Assembly (NCBI GenBank): GCA_934248055.1 | Contig: CAKQKI010000001.1 | Coordinates: 62,001 to 126,000, forward strand | Direction of reading: 5' to 3' | Source: an uncultured Clostridia bacterium | Lineage (GTDB): Bacteria > Bacillota > Clostridia > Christensenellales > Borkfalkiaceae | DNA: 64,000 nt | In this document: piece after piece, positions 16,969-25,854 of the stretch | Position numbering within the stretch: the stretch's first letter is position 1 | Layout: each line of letters starts with the position of its first letter | Made by a program: the position numbers and the translations under genes | Notes under the pieces: model-generated | Seen by the model: the letters and a program-made list of their open reading frames with translations, nothing else | Told to the model about the DNA's origin: nothing | The model's database searches: none

Positions 16969-18769
16969 AATACTTTTCGCAGGCATGCCTAACAGCGGTA
17001 AATCAACTGTGTTCAACTTGATTTCGGGCGGAAACGCAGAAATAGGGAACTGGCACGGAGTAACCGTCGATATTACTCAAAAAGTATCGAAAATTCACGG
17101 AAAAACCTATACATTTTGCGATTTACCCGGGATATATTCCTTAAACGCGCAAACGCTTGAAGAGAAAACGACTTTAAACGCGCTGAAAGATAAAAACGCG
17201 TTAATAGTGTTTATGGCAGAATGCGCCGTTCTTCCCGCCGCGCTCAGACTTTTAAAAGAAATTTACGCACTGAACAGAAACGTAATTCTTGCGGTTAACA
17301 TGTATCGCGAGTTTTCGAAAAACGGCGGAGTTTTAAAGAAAACGGAACTCGCCGAAAGATTAAAAATCCCTATAATTACAGGCGATTTTAACACTAAAAA
17401 GGGGATAAAACCGTTATCTGAAGCGATTTACCGATACAACTCCGTACAGACCGTTCCCGATTTTGATTTAAGCGGTTTATTTTTTGAAAAGGAATTAAGC
17501 GAAACTTTTCTTGATAAAATAATACTCGGAAAATACACTTCCGCGCCGTTTGCCGTTGCTGTTTTTGCTTTAACTTTTTATATTTCGTTCGGAAAATACG
17601 GAGCGGGGTCCGCGCTTTCGGCGCTGCTTATTAAAAGCCTGAATTATATTTCGTTTTTTATCGATAAATTTTTCATTTCTAAATTAAACTCGTTATTTTT
17701 GAAAGATTTTATCGCAAACGGAATTTTAAACGGCTTAGGCGGACTTCTTACGTTTATTCCGCAAATACTTTTCATGTCGCTTTCGGTAAGAATACTCGAG
17801 TTGTCGGGTTATATGGCGCGCGTTGCGTTTTTAACAGAACGGTTTTTGAAAAATACGGGTCTGAACGGCAGGGCGGTTTTTTCGGTTTTTACGGGGTTAG
17901 GCTGTACTGCAGTCGGCGCGATTGCCACTAACGGGCTTGAAAACGACAGTGTAAAAAAGAACGCTTTGTTTGCTTTAAGCGGAGTGCCTTGCGGAGCGAA
18001 ATTGCCCGTATTTTTACTATTGTCGCGCTCGGCGGGTTGTTCGCCGCTCGTTTTTATGCTGATAGTGTATTTTTCAGGCGTGTTTTATTCGTTTTTACGA
18101 TTGTTTATTGCAAAAAAAGCGTTTAAAACGGGAAAAAGAGTGCCGCTTCTTACCGAAATACCGCCACTCAGAATTCCCGATTTTCATACTCTTGCAAAAT
18201 CCTTGCTAAAAACGCTCAAACAGTTTATAATTAAAATAGGAACGGTGATTTTTATAATAAATTGCTCGCTGTTTCTTTTAAAATCGGTAGATTTCGGGTT
18301 TAATTACGTATGCGGCAATTACGACGAAAGTATTCTAGCCTGCATTTCGCGGATTTTTTCCTTTGCGTTCAAACCCGTCGGGCTTGACGACTGGCGTATC
18401 TGCGTAACGCTTTTTACGGGTTTATTCGCAAAAGAAGGAGCGGTCGGGGCGATTTCCGCGCTTTTTCCGCAAGGGTTAAATTTAACGACTGCGAGCCTTG
18501 CCGCTCTTTCGGCGTTTTTTTACATATACACGCCGTGCCTTACCGCGCTTGCTTCTATTGCGCACGAAGGCGGAAAGGTATTTGCTTTGAAAATAGCGTT
18601 TTTAACTCTTTTTGAAGGTTTTACTCTGTCTTACGTTACTTATTTTTGCTTTGAATATCCGCTTGTAGCGATGGTTATCGCGCTTACGGCGGCGTTTTGG
18701 TCGGGTTATGAAAAATTTTACGGCAGAAAAAAGCGGCAAACTGTCGCAATATCTATTAGAAAAATATAA
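16961..18769 (+). CDS. feoB: Ferrous iron transporter FeoB
   Basis: Inner-membrane Fe(II) transporter with an N-terminal G domain and a multi-span core. G1 is GMPNSGKST, the switch threonine is in HGVTVD and G3 is DLPG. The membrane part shows the Gate-type pattern, including GFTGLGCTAVG-like FTGLGCTAVGAI and LSGVPCGAKLPVF. Length 602 is short for FeoB (usually 650-770). The G4 position reads NMYR where the family has N-x-x-D, so the base-specifying Asp is lost. Its end overlaps the next gene by 62 bases. Confidence 0.92.
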   Translation: MNKILFAGMPNSGKSTVFNLISGGNAEIGNWHGVTVDITQKVSKIHGKTYTFCDLPGIYSLNAQTLEEKTTLNALKDKNALIVFMAECAVLPAALRLLKEIYALNRNVILAVNMYREFSKNGGVLKKTELAERLKIPIITGDFNTKKGIKPLSEAIYRYNSVQTVPDFDLSGLFFEKELSETFLDKIILGKYTSAPFAVAVFALTFYISFGKYGAGSALSALLIKSLNYISFFIDKFFISKLNSLFLKDFIANGILNGLGGLLTFIPQILFMSLSVRILELSGYMARVAFLTERFLKNTGLNGRAVFSVFTGLGCTAVGAIATNGLENDSVKKNALFALSGVPCGAKLPVFLLLSRSAGCSPLVFMLIVYFSGVFYSFLRLFIAKKAFKTGKRVPLLTEIPPLRIPDFHTLAKSLLKTLKQFIIKIGTVIFIINCSLFLLKSVDFGFNYVCGNYDESILACISRIFSFAFKPVGLDDWRICVTLFTGLFAKEGAVGAISALFPQGLNLTTASLAALSAFFYIYTPCLTALASIAHEGGKVFALKIAFLTLFEGFTLSYVTYFCFEYPLVAMVIALTAAFWSGYEKFYGRKKRQTVAISIRKI

Positions 18770-19532
18770 CGGCGCGCTTTCGTATGCGCGCTTTATGAAG
18801 TTGCTTCGCGAAAAAGATATTAAGATAAACGGCGCGCGCGTCCGCTCCGACGTCGTTTTAAACCAAGGCGATTTTATCGAAGTTTATTACGACGGCGACG
18901 TTAAACCCGCCGTAATTTTATTCAACGAAAGCGGAGTACTCGTTGCAGACAAGCCTTGCGGCGTAGAATGCGTCGATTATGAAAAGTTTATAAAAGAAAA
19001 ATATCCAAGCGCCGAACTTGCCAACCGTCTTGACAGAAACACGCGCGGGCTTATAGTGTTTTCTCTCGACGAAGTCGCAAAAAAAGAACTTTTTAACGGG
19101 TTTAAAAACAGATATTTCGAAAAATATTATATAGCCGAAGTTTACGGCAGGTTTGAAAAAAAATCGGCTGTTCTGACGGCGCAGTTAAAAAAAATTCCCG
19201 ATAAATCGACCGTTATCGTTTCCGATACGGAAAAGGAAGGGTTTAAAAAGATAATAACCGAATATAAAGTTATAAAAGAAAACGAAAATTCAAGCGTGCT
19301 TTTAATTAAACTTATAACGGGAAGAACTCATCAGATACGCGCGCACATGGCGCATATCGGGCATTTCGTGATAGGCGACGGAAAATACGGTGACAATAAA
19401 ATAAACCGCTTATGCGGAACTAAAACTCAGAAACTTGCTTCGTATAAAATCGTTTTTCACTTTCCCGAAAACAGCCCGCTTTCGGATATCGACGGAAAAA
19501 CGGTTTTCTTACCCGAAAAACCCTTCGTATAA
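18708..19532 (+). CDS. RluD/RluA-family 23S rRNA pseudouridine synthase
   Basis: A 274-residue enzyme that turns uridine into pseudouridine in rRNA or tRNA. An N-terminal S4-like RNA-binding domain (about 10-70, LLREKDIKINGARV) is followed by the catalytic domain. The catalytic aspartate is in ANRLDRNTRGLIVF, and TGRTHQIRAHMAHIGH is the second signature. It starts inside the feoB 3' end, so the two are coupled even though the functions are unrelated. Which uridine it modifies cannot be told from the sequence. Confidence 0.9.
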   Translation: MKNFTAEKSGKLSQYLLEKYNGALSYARFMKLLREKDIKINGARVRSDVVLNQGDFIEVYYDGDVKPAVILFNESGVLVADKPCGVECVDYEKFIKEKYPSAELANRLDRNTRGLIVFSLDEVAKKELFNGFKNRYFEKYYIAEVYGRFEKKSAVLTAQLKKIPDKSTVIVSDTEKEGFKKIITEYKVIKENENSSVLLIKLITGRTHQIRAHMAHIGHFVIGDGKYGDNKINRLCGTKTQKLASYKIVFHFPENSPLSDIDGKTVFLPEKPFV

Positions 19533-19553
19533 AGCGGGATAAACGCTTTTTTT
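19531..19553 (+). terminator. Terminator after the pseudouridine synthase gene
   Basis: AAAGCG (19531-19536), a 7-base loop, CGCTTT (19544-19549), then T-run. The stem is short and starts at the stop codon of the gene. Confidence 0.55.
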
Positions 19554-19583
19554 GTCGAAATTATTTTGCCGCGTTTAATTTCG

Positions 19584-19612
19584 TTTACAAAATTTAGCGA
19601 ATATGGTATGAT
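19584..19612 (+). promoter_or_regulatory. Promoter of the rnj operon
   Basis: TTTACA (19584-19589), 17 bases, TATGAT (19607-19612), about 40 bases before the rnj ATG. Confidence 0.65.
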
Positions 19613-19650
19613 TTACACGATAACGTTATTAAATATTAAAGGATTTTTGA

Positions 19651-21510
19651 ATGAATAATAAAGATAAAACTAATAGCAAAAACACTCGCTCCGTTAAAAA
19701 AATCGACAATCAAACGAAGACGGCGGGCGCGGGTAAAAATAAAGGACCGATGAGCAAGCCGCAGGCGCGCAAAAATCAGGCATTGAAAAATCAGGCGGTC
19801 AATAACGCGGCGCGCAATAATCAGATTGCGTCAAGCGGCGCGGAAATTAAAAACTACAAAAACAATAAAAACACCCTTAAAGTCCGCTTTCTCGGCGGCG
19901 TGGGCGAAATAGGAAAAAATATGACCGCGCTCGAATTCGGTAAAGATATAATAATTATCGACGCGGGGCTTACTTTCCCTAATCAGGACATGCCGGGAAT
20001 CGACTTCGTAATTCCCGACGTAACTTATCTTACGCAGAATAAAGATAAGGTCCGCGCAGTGTTTTTAACGCACGGTCACGAAGATCATATCGGCGGATTG
20101 CCGTATCTTTTAAAAGATCTTAACGTTACCGTTTACGGCACGAAATTAACTCTTACTCTTGCCGAAAACAAAATTCGCGAATTCGGCGTTAAAAACTGTA
20201 AATTGAACGCCGTTGCTCCTAAAAGCGTAGTCAAAGCGGGTTGTTTTACGGTTGAATTCATAAACGTTAACCACTCGATACCCGGCGCGGTTGCGCTTGC
20301 GATCTCTACCCCCGTGGGAACGGTTTTTCATTCGGGCGACTTCAAGGTGGATTTAACTCCCATCGGCGGTGAAATTATAGACCTTGCCCGTCTTACGGAA
20401 ATCGGCAAAAAGGGAGTTACTCTTATGCTTTGCGAGTCGACTAACGTCGAAAGGGCGGGATATTCGATGAGCGAAACAGTAGTTACGGAAAATCTCGAAA
20501 GGCTCTTTTTAAAGTACAAAAACAAGCGTATAATTCTTGCTACTTTCGCGTCGAACGTTTACAGATTGCAGCAGATTTTATATCTTGCCGAAAAGAGCAA
20601 AAGAAAAGTCGCGTTAAACGGCAGAAGTATGATAAACGTAATAGACGCGGCTGCGAAAATCGGCGAAATAATAATTCCCGACAACGTGCTTATCGATATA
20701 GATAAAATTAAAAATTACGCGGATAAAGATCTCGTCGTCGTTTCGACGGGTTCGCAGGGCGAGCCTATGAGCGCGTTGACTCGTATGGCTTCGGGAGAGT
20801 CGAGTCAGGTTCAGATAGGTAAAAACGACGCTATCATTATATCCGCGTCGCCTATACCCGGCAATGAAAAAAGCATTTATCAGGTAATAAACAATCTTTA
20901 CAGAAAGGGCGCGGAAGTCGTATACGAATCGCTTGAAAAAATCCACGCTTCGGGTCACGCCTGTCAGGAAGAACTTAAAATAATGCATTCTCTCATAAAG
21001 CCCCGATTTTTCATTCCCGTGCACGGCGAATACCGTCATCTCGTAAAGCACGCCGAACTTGCCGTCGATATGGGTATGCGCGAAAGCAATATTATGATTT
21101 GCGATATAGGCGATACCGTGGAATTTACTCAGAAGTCAATGCGCCGCGGCGAAAAATTTCAGTCGGGCAGCAGGCTTGTCGACGGGCTTGCAATCGACGA
21201 AAACCAAAGCGTCGTAAGGGACAGAAAGCATATTTCCGCAGAAGGAATAATAGTCGCCGTTTGTTGCGTTTCGGCTGAAAACGGGCTGATTCTTCAGGAA
21301 CCCGACGTAATCAGCAAAGGCGCGGGTCTTACCGATTTTCAGATATCGGAAATGAAAGGCATAATTGAAAAAACGGTTGACGATTACAACGTTAAGTCGG
21401 CAGGAGTATTTACCGATTTAAGCAACGTTTTAAGAAAGCGTTTAAGAGATTACGTTATCAAAAAAACGAAGAAAAATCCGATGATTTTGCCGATAATAAC
21501 GGAAGTATGA
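19651..21510 (+). CDS. rnj: Ribonuclease J
   Basis: Metallo-beta-lactamase/beta-CASP nuclease with 5' exonuclease and endonuclease activity, central to mRNA decay and rRNA maturation in Firmicutes. Metal-binding motif THGHEDHIGGLPYLL, then HSGDFKVD, and beta-CASP motifs including STGSQGEPMSALTRMASG, IPGNEKSI and PVHGEYRHLVKH. An unusual N-terminal tail of about 70 residues rich in K, N, Q and A comes before the conserved start VRFLGGVGEIGKNM; it is probably disordered and may bind RNA or partners. Length 619 against about 555 in Bacillus is due to this tail. A 4-base overlap joins it to trmR. Confidence 0.95.
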   Translation: MNNKDKTNSKNTRSVKKIDNQTKTAGAGKNKGPMSKPQARKNQALKNQAVNNAARNNQIASSGAEIKNYKNNKNTLKVRFLGGVGEIGKNMTALEFGKDIIIIDAGLTFPNQDMPGIDFVIPDVTYLTQNKDKVRAVFLTHGHEDHIGGLPYLLKDLNVTVYGTKLTLTLAENKIREFGVKNCKLNAVAPKSVVKAGCFTVEFINVNHSIPGAVALAISTPVGTVFHSGDFKVDLTPIGGEIIDLARLTEIGKKGVTLMLCESTNVERAGYSMSETVVTENLERLFLKYKNKRIILATFASNVYRLQQILYLAEKSKRKVALNGRSMINVIDAAAKIGEIIIPDNVLIDIDKIKNYADKDLVVVSTGSQGEPMSALTRMASGESSQVQIGKNDAIIISASPIPGNEKSIYQVINNLYRKGAEVVYESLEKIHASGHACQEELKIMHSLIKPRFFIPVHGEYRHLVKHAELAVDMGMRESNIMICDIGDTVEFTQKSMRRGEKFQSGSRLVDGLAIDENQSVVRDRKHISAEGIIVAVCCVSAENGLILQEPDVISKGAGLTDFQISEMKGIIEKTVDDYNVKSAGVFTDLSNVLRKRLRDYVIKKTKKNPMILPIITEV

Positions 21511-22142
21511 TAAACGAATACGCGGCTGCGCTTACAGGTGAAAATTTTAAAAACAACCTTCCCGAAGCGTTAAGAAAAATGCAGAAAGATTACAGAAGTC
21601 GCGGCGTGCCCACGATTTTATCGGAAGGTCTTAACGAACTTTTGCTTATGATTTCGATAAAACGCCCCGAAAGGGTACTCGAACTCGGAACGAGCGTAGG
21701 TTGTTCGGCGATCGCGATATTGTCGCTTTTAAAAAACTGTAATCTCGTAACCGTTGAAAAAAACGAGCAGGTCAGAACCGAAGCGCTTGAAAATTTTAAA
21801 AAATACGGCGTTTCCGATAGAGTCGTTTCGCTTATAGGGGATAGTTTTGACGTGGTTAAAAACTTAACCGCGAAATTCGACTTTATTTTTCTCGATTGCA
21901 ATAAAGCCGCGTACGCTATACTATATCCGCTTTTAAAAGATTTGCTTAATAACGGCGGAGTTATTTTTGCCGATAACGTTTTGTTCAGGGGTTACGTTGC
22001 GGGCGAGAAGGAATGTCCGAAAGAATACAGGTCGCTCGTTAATAAAATAGACGATTTTAATAAACTCGTTTCGTCCGATAAAGATATGATTACCTGCTTT
22101 TTCGACGTGGGCGACGGCATTGCCGTTTCGGTGAAAAAGTAA
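21507..22142 (+). CDS. trmR: SAM-dependent O-methyltransferase, TrmR/YrrM type
   Basis: A 211-residue methyltransferase of the class I catechol-OMT-like family. SAM motif VLELGTSVGCSAIAIL, acidic residue in VTVEKNEQV, and metal/catalytic region FIFLDCNKAAY with FADNVLFRGYV. In B. subtilis the yrrM (trmR) product methylates 5-hydroxyuridine 34 of tRNA, and yrrN-yrrO (trhP) make the hydroxyl group. The U32 gene right after this one gives the same pair, which is why I prefer TrmR to a generic O-methyltransferase. It starts at ATGA on the rnj stop. Confidence 0.85.
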   Translation: MINEYAAALTGENFKNNLPEALRKMQKDYRSRGVPTILSEGLNELLLMISIKRPERVLELGTSVGCSAIAILSLLKNCNLVTVEKNEQVRTEALENFKKYGVSDRVVSLIGDSFDVVKNLTAKFDFIFLDCNKAAYAILYPLLKDLLNNGGVIFADNVLFRGYVAGEKECPKEYRSLVNKIDDFNKLVSSDKDMITCFFDVGDGIAVSVKK

Positions 22143-22232
22143 TTGCAAAATAAAGTAAGAAGCAGTAAACGCGCTTTAAAGGGTTTTGCGGATTTTATTC
22201 CGAAGATAAAAACCCGAAAAATATATCGCGAT

Positions 22233-23456
22233 ATGAAAAAAATCGAATTATTAGCCCCTGCGGGCAACTTTTCAAAACTTAAAACGGCAATTTATTTCGG
22301 GGCGGACGCGGTTTACGCGGGCGGCAAAAATTTTTCTTTGCGCGCGTTTTCGGATAATTTTTCCGACGAAGAACTTATAAAAGCGGTTAATTACGTTCAC
22401 GAACGCGGCAAAAAAATTTACGTAACGGTGAATATTTTCGCTAAAAACGCGGATTTTTTAAAAGCGGGCGAATATTTTAAATTTCTCGAAAAAATCGGGA
22501 CGGACGCGGCTATAGTGTCTGACGTCGGGTTAATCGCGCTTGCAAAAGAAGTTGCCCCTTCGCTTACTTTGCATTTGTCTACTCAGGCGAACATTCTTAA
22601 TTCTTACGCCGCAAAAGAGTACCTTAAACTCGGCGTTAAAAGGCTTATTCTCGCAAGAGAACTGCCTGTTTGCGACGTGAAAGAGATTTATAACGATACT
22701 TCCGGCGCGGAACTCGAAGTTTTCGTTCACGGCGCCATGTGTATAAGTTACAGCGGCAGATGCCTTCTTTCTAATTATTTTTCGGGGCGCGACGCCAACC
22801 GCGGCGAATGCGTTCAGGCGTGCCGCTGGCATTACGCCGTGCGCGAAGTCGGAAAAGACGGCGAATTTTATCCTATAGAAGAAGACGAACGCGGCGCGTA
22901 TATTTTAAACAGCAAAGATCTTAATCTTATAAATTACATAGGCAATCTTTCCGACGCCGGAGTATGCTCGTTTAAAATCGAAGGAAGAATGAAAGGGGAG
23001 TACTACCTTGCAACGGTTGTCAACGCTTATCGCAGGGCTATTGACGAATATTATAAAATAGGCGAAAATTACCATGAAAACCCTATGTTTTTATCGGAAC
23101 TCAAAAAAACTTTTCATCGTGATTTTACAACGGCTTATTTTCTGGGCGATAATGAAAACACGGTAAATTACGACGGCAGTCAGTCAAACGGCGACAGCAT
23201 TTTTATCGCGAACGTTTTAGGTTACGACGACGATAAAAAAGCCGCTCTTATAGAAATGCGCAACAGATTTAAAGTAGGCGACGCTCTTGAAATTTTATCT
23301 CCCGACGAAAATTTCAATAAAGTAATCAGAGTTACGAAAATCGAAAACGAAAGCGGCGAAGAAATTTCAGACGCTAAATTAGTTCAGCAAAAACTTTGGC
23401 TTTACACAGATTATAAACTTAATAGGGGCGATCTTTTGCGGCGCGATTTAACATAA
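22233..23456 (+). CDS. trhP: U32-family protein, tRNA 5-hydroxyuridine modification (TrhP-like)
   Basis: A 407-residue U32 peptidase-family protein. It begins MKKIELLAPAGNFSKLK, the standard family start, and has DAVYAGGKNFSLRAFS, the cysteine cluster MCISYSGRCLLSNYFSGRD and NRGECVQACRW. U32 proteins beside trmR are prephenate-dependent tRNA hydroxylation proteins (TrhP) rather than proteases. An in-frame TTG at 22143 would add 30 basic residues of no family similarity; I start at ATG 22233, whose ribosome binding site is weak. Bacillus has two trhP genes in tandem; only one is here. Confidence 0.86.
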   Translation: MKKIELLAPAGNFSKLKTAIYFGADAVYAGGKNFSLRAFSDNFSDEELIKAVNYVHERGKKIYVTVNIFAKNADFLKAGEYFKFLEKIGTDAAIVSDVGLIALAKEVAPSLTLHLSTQANILNSYAAKEYLKLGVKRLILARELPVCDVKEIYNDTSGAELEVFVHGAMCISYSGRCLLSNYFSGRDANRGECVQACRWHYAVREVGKDGEFYPIEEDERGAYILNSKDLNLINYIGNLSDAGVCSFKIEGRMKGEYYLATVVNAYRRAIDEYYKIGENYHENPMFLSELKKTFHRDFTTAYFLGDNENTVNYDGSQSNGDSIFIANVLGYDDDKKAALIEMRNRFKVGDALEILSPDENFNKVIRVTKIENESGEEISDAKLVQQKLWLYTDYKLNRGDLLRRDLT

Positions 23457-23496
23457 TCCGACAAATTACGGCATACGATTTTTCAGGGGTATTCGT

Positions 23497-24195
23497 ATGC
23501 TTTTTGATTTTTTAAACTTCATTTTTTCCAAAATTCTCTTTTTTTGCGGCAGTATCGCGGGCGATTGCTTTCCTAAACCGCTATCCGCAAAGGAAGAAGC
23601 GGAGTGTCTTAAACGCTATCGCGAAAACGGCGATAAAACCGCGCGCGAAACTCTTATCAGGCACAATCTAAGGCTCGTTGCGCATATCGTAAAAAAATAT
23701 CAGGGTTCGGAAGATTCGGACGATCTTATTTCGACGGGAACGATAGGTCTTATCAAGGCGATTGACAGTTTTAACCCGTCAAAAGGCACGCAACTTGCAA
23801 CTTACACCGCGCGTTGTATCGAAAACGAAATTTTAATGCTTTTAAGGGCGAACAAGAAGTACACGGGAACGGTATCTCTTTCGGACAGCGTAGGAGTGGA
23901 TAAAGAAGGAAACGAACTGACGCTTATGGATTTACTTTCCGACGACGGCGAATCGGTGTTCGAAAGAGTCGAAAAAACGGCGGAACGCAGAAAACTTATC
24001 GATCTTACGAGAAAATGCCTTAACGACAGAGAGTTTAAAATAATTTGTTTAAGGTACGGTCTTAAAGGAAGCGCTCCGCTTCCGCAGCGCGAAGTCGCGG
24101 CGTTTTTGAAAATTTCAAGGTCTTACGTTTCGAGAATAGAAAAGAAAGCGATAGAAAAAATGCGCGCGGAGATAAAAAAAGAAAAGGTATTTTAA
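23497..24195 (+). CDS. sigK: Sporulation sigma factor K precursor
   Basis: RNA polymerase sigma-70 family factor for late mother-cell sporulation genes. A hydrophobic pro-sequence of about 25 residues (MLFDFLNFIFSKILFFCGSI) precedes the sigma-K signature FPKPLSAKEEAECL. Region 2 is RHNLRLVAHIVKKYQ and DLISTGTIGLIKAIDSF; region 4 ends in a helix-turn-helix (REVAAFLKISRSYVSRIEKKA). The pro-sequence suggests activation by a SpoIVFB-type membrane protease. The gene is uninterrupted, with no skin element. It supports an ability, present or ancestral, to form spores. Two bases separate it from the SDR gene. Confidence 0.92.
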   Translation: MLFDFLNFIFSKILFFCGSIAGDCFPKPLSAKEEAECLKRYRENGDKTARETLIRHNLRLVAHIVKKYQGSEDSDDLISTGTIGLIKAIDSFNPSKGTQLATYTARCIENEILMLLRANKKYTGTVSLSDSVGVDKEGNELTLMDLLSDDGESVFERVEKTAERRKLIDLTRKCLNDREFKIICLRYGLKGSAPLPQREVAAFLKISRSYVSRIEKKAIEKMRAEIKKEKVF

Positions 24196-24196
24196 A

Positions 24197-24988
24197 ATGA
24201 AATATTCAATGGTGTTCGGCGCGACGGGCGGTCTAGGTAAAATTTATTGCGAAAAACTTGCTAAATCCGGCGAAAATCTTTATTTAAGCGGCAGGAATGC
24301 GGAAAAACTTCAACTTTTAAAAAACGCTCTCGAAACAAAATATCGTGGCGTTAGCGTGAGAATATATCCGTGCGACCTTACGCGTTCGGAAGAAAGGGAA
24401 AAACTTTATTCCGATTTTCTTTCAGAAAGCGGCGCGGAGATTTCGGGATTGTATTACGCGGCGGGCGCGGATATTCAGAAGGCGTTTTCAAAATACACCG
24501 AAGAAAAAATCGTTTTACAGGCGCGCGTTAATTTCGAAGCCGCGCTTTCGGCTACCCGTTTCGCTCTCGAAAGAAGAAACGGCGCGCTGAAAATCTTAAT
24601 AGTTTCGAGCCTGTGCGGAATAACGCCTATGCCGTATTTTGCCGAATACGCCGCAACGAAAGCCGCGCTCATATCTTTTTACACCGCCTTACGTTACGAA
24701 CTTAAAGGAACGGATACGGCTATTACCGTCGTTGCGCCGGGCAGCGTTCCCACGAGAAAAGATATAATCGAAGATATTAAAAAACAAGGCTTACAGGGAA
24801 AACTGTCGTCCGTAAAGCCCGAAAAGGTGGTTGAAAAATCTCTCCGCGCTCTTAAAAAAAACAAAAGAACGTGCGTTTCGGGTTTTTATAATAATTCGGT
24901 AAGATTTTTTTCAAAACTCTCGCCCGCGGGATTGTCATGCAGAATAATAGCGAAAAAATTTTCAAAAAAAGAAAAAGACGCTTTTTGA
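24197..24988 (+). CDS. Short-chain dehydrogenase/reductase
   Basis: A 263-residue NAD(P)-dependent oxidoreductase of the SDR family. The cofactor-binding motif is VFGATGGLGKIYCEKL (G-x-x-G-x-G type), LSGRN follows strand two and YYAAGAD replaces NNAG. The catalytic set is VSSLCG (Ser) and YAATK (Tyr, Lys). The C-terminus VRFFSKLSPAGLSCRIIAKKF resembles SDRs of acyl or lipid substrates, but the substrate is unknown. It is translated right after sigK, so it may be a mother-cell gene; that is inference. Confidence 0.86.
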   Translation: MKYSMVFGATGGLGKIYCEKLAKSGENLYLSGRNAEKLQLLKNALETKYRGVSVRIYPCDLTRSEEREKLYSDFLSESGAEISGLYYAAGADIQKAFSKYTEEKIVLQARVNFEAALSATRFALERRNGALKILIVSSLCGITPMPYFAEYAATKAALISFYTALRYELKGTDTAITVVAPGSVPTRKDIIEDIKKQGLQGKLSSVKPEKVVEKSLRALKKNKRTCVSGFYNNSVRFFSKLSPAGLSCRIIAKKFSKKEKDAF

Positions 24989-25017
24989 TTTACAAAATAA
25001 CTAAAAGATGTTAATAT
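24989..25017 (+). promoter_or_regulatory. Promoter of thyA-folA, possibly giving a leaderless mRNA
   Basis: TTTACA (24989-24994), 17 bases, TAATAT (25012-25017). Transcription would start near 25024, the A of the thyA ATG, and no ribosome binding site is seen before that ATG. Confidence 0.55.
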
Positions 25018-25023
25018 ATATTT

Positions 25024-25854
25024 ATGAGTTACGCAGATAAAGTTTTTATTGACAATTGCAACGATATAATAAACAACGGTTTTTACGATACCGCCGAAAA
25101 CGTTCGTCCGCACTGGAAAGACGGCACGCCCGCGCATACCGTTAAAAAATTTTGCGTCGTAAACAGATACGATTTGCAAAAAGAATTTCCCATTCTCACG
25201 ATAAGAAAAACCTTTTTTAAATCGGCGATTGACGAAATTCTGTGGATCTGGCAGAAAAAAAGCAATAACGTTCACGACCTTCATTCTCATATATGGGACA
25301 GTTGGGCAGACGAAAACGGTTCGATCGGCAAGGCTTACGGCTATCAACTCGGAGTTAAGCACGTGTATAAAGAAGGGGAAATGGATCAGGTAGACAGGGT
25401 TTTGTTCGACCTTAAAAACAACCCTTATTCGCGCAGAATTTTAACTAATATTTATACTTTTCAGGACCTTCACGAAATGAATCTTTATCCGTGCGCGTAC
25501 TCGATGACTTTCAACGTGTCGGACGGTAAACTCAACGGTATATTAAATCAACGCTCAAACGATATGGTCGTTGCGAACAACTGGAACGTAGTGCAGTATT
25601 CCGTGCTTCTTATGATGTTCGCGCAGGTTTCGGGATTGCAGGCGGGCGAACTCGTTCACGTTATAGCCGACGCGCATATTTACGACAGGCACATTCCCAT
25701 TTTAAAAGAAATGTTCAAAAACGAGCAATATCCCGCACCAAAACTCGAAATAAATAAAAACGTAACCGATTTTTACGATTTCACGGTTGACGATTTTAAA
25801 CTCGTGGATTACAAATCCACTCCGCTTTCCGCGGCGCTTGAGGTGGCGATATGA
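25024..25854 (+). CDS. thyA: Thymidylate synthase
   Basis: Methylates dUMP to dTMP with methylene-tetrahydrofolate, releasing dihydrofolate for the next gene to reduce. The active-site cysteine is in NLYPCAYSMTFNV; QRSNDMVVANNWNV corresponds to the usual QRSxDxxLGxPFN; HVIADAHIYDRHI is the dUMP-binding H-x-Y region. Some positions differ from the E. coli type (PCAY for PCH, NNWN for VPFN), a divergent but intact subfamily. Length 276 is normal. No ribosome binding site precedes ATG 25024. Confidence 0.94.
   Translation: MSYADKVFIDNCNDIINNGFYDTAENVRPHWKDGTPAHTVKKFCVVNRYDLQKEFPILTIRKTFFKSAIDEILWIWQKKSNNVHDLHSHIWDSWADENGSIGKAYGYQLGVKHVYKEGEMDQVDRVLFDLKNNPYSRRILTNIYTFQDLHEMNLYPCAYSMTFNVSDGKLNGILNQRSNDMVVANNWNVVQYSVLLMMFAQVSGLQAGELVHVIADAHIYDRHIPILKEMFKNEQYPAPKLEINKNVTDFYDFTVDDFKLVDYKSTPLSAALEVAI

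Noticed and set aside
22143..22232. TTG start adding 30 residues to the U32 protein
   Set aside because: The extra segment is basic and unlike the family, whose members begin at MKKxELLAPAGN.
23497..24195. Skin-type interruption of sigK
   Set aside because: The gene is continuous with all sigma regions in frame, and the recombinases are 10 kb away beside ssrA.
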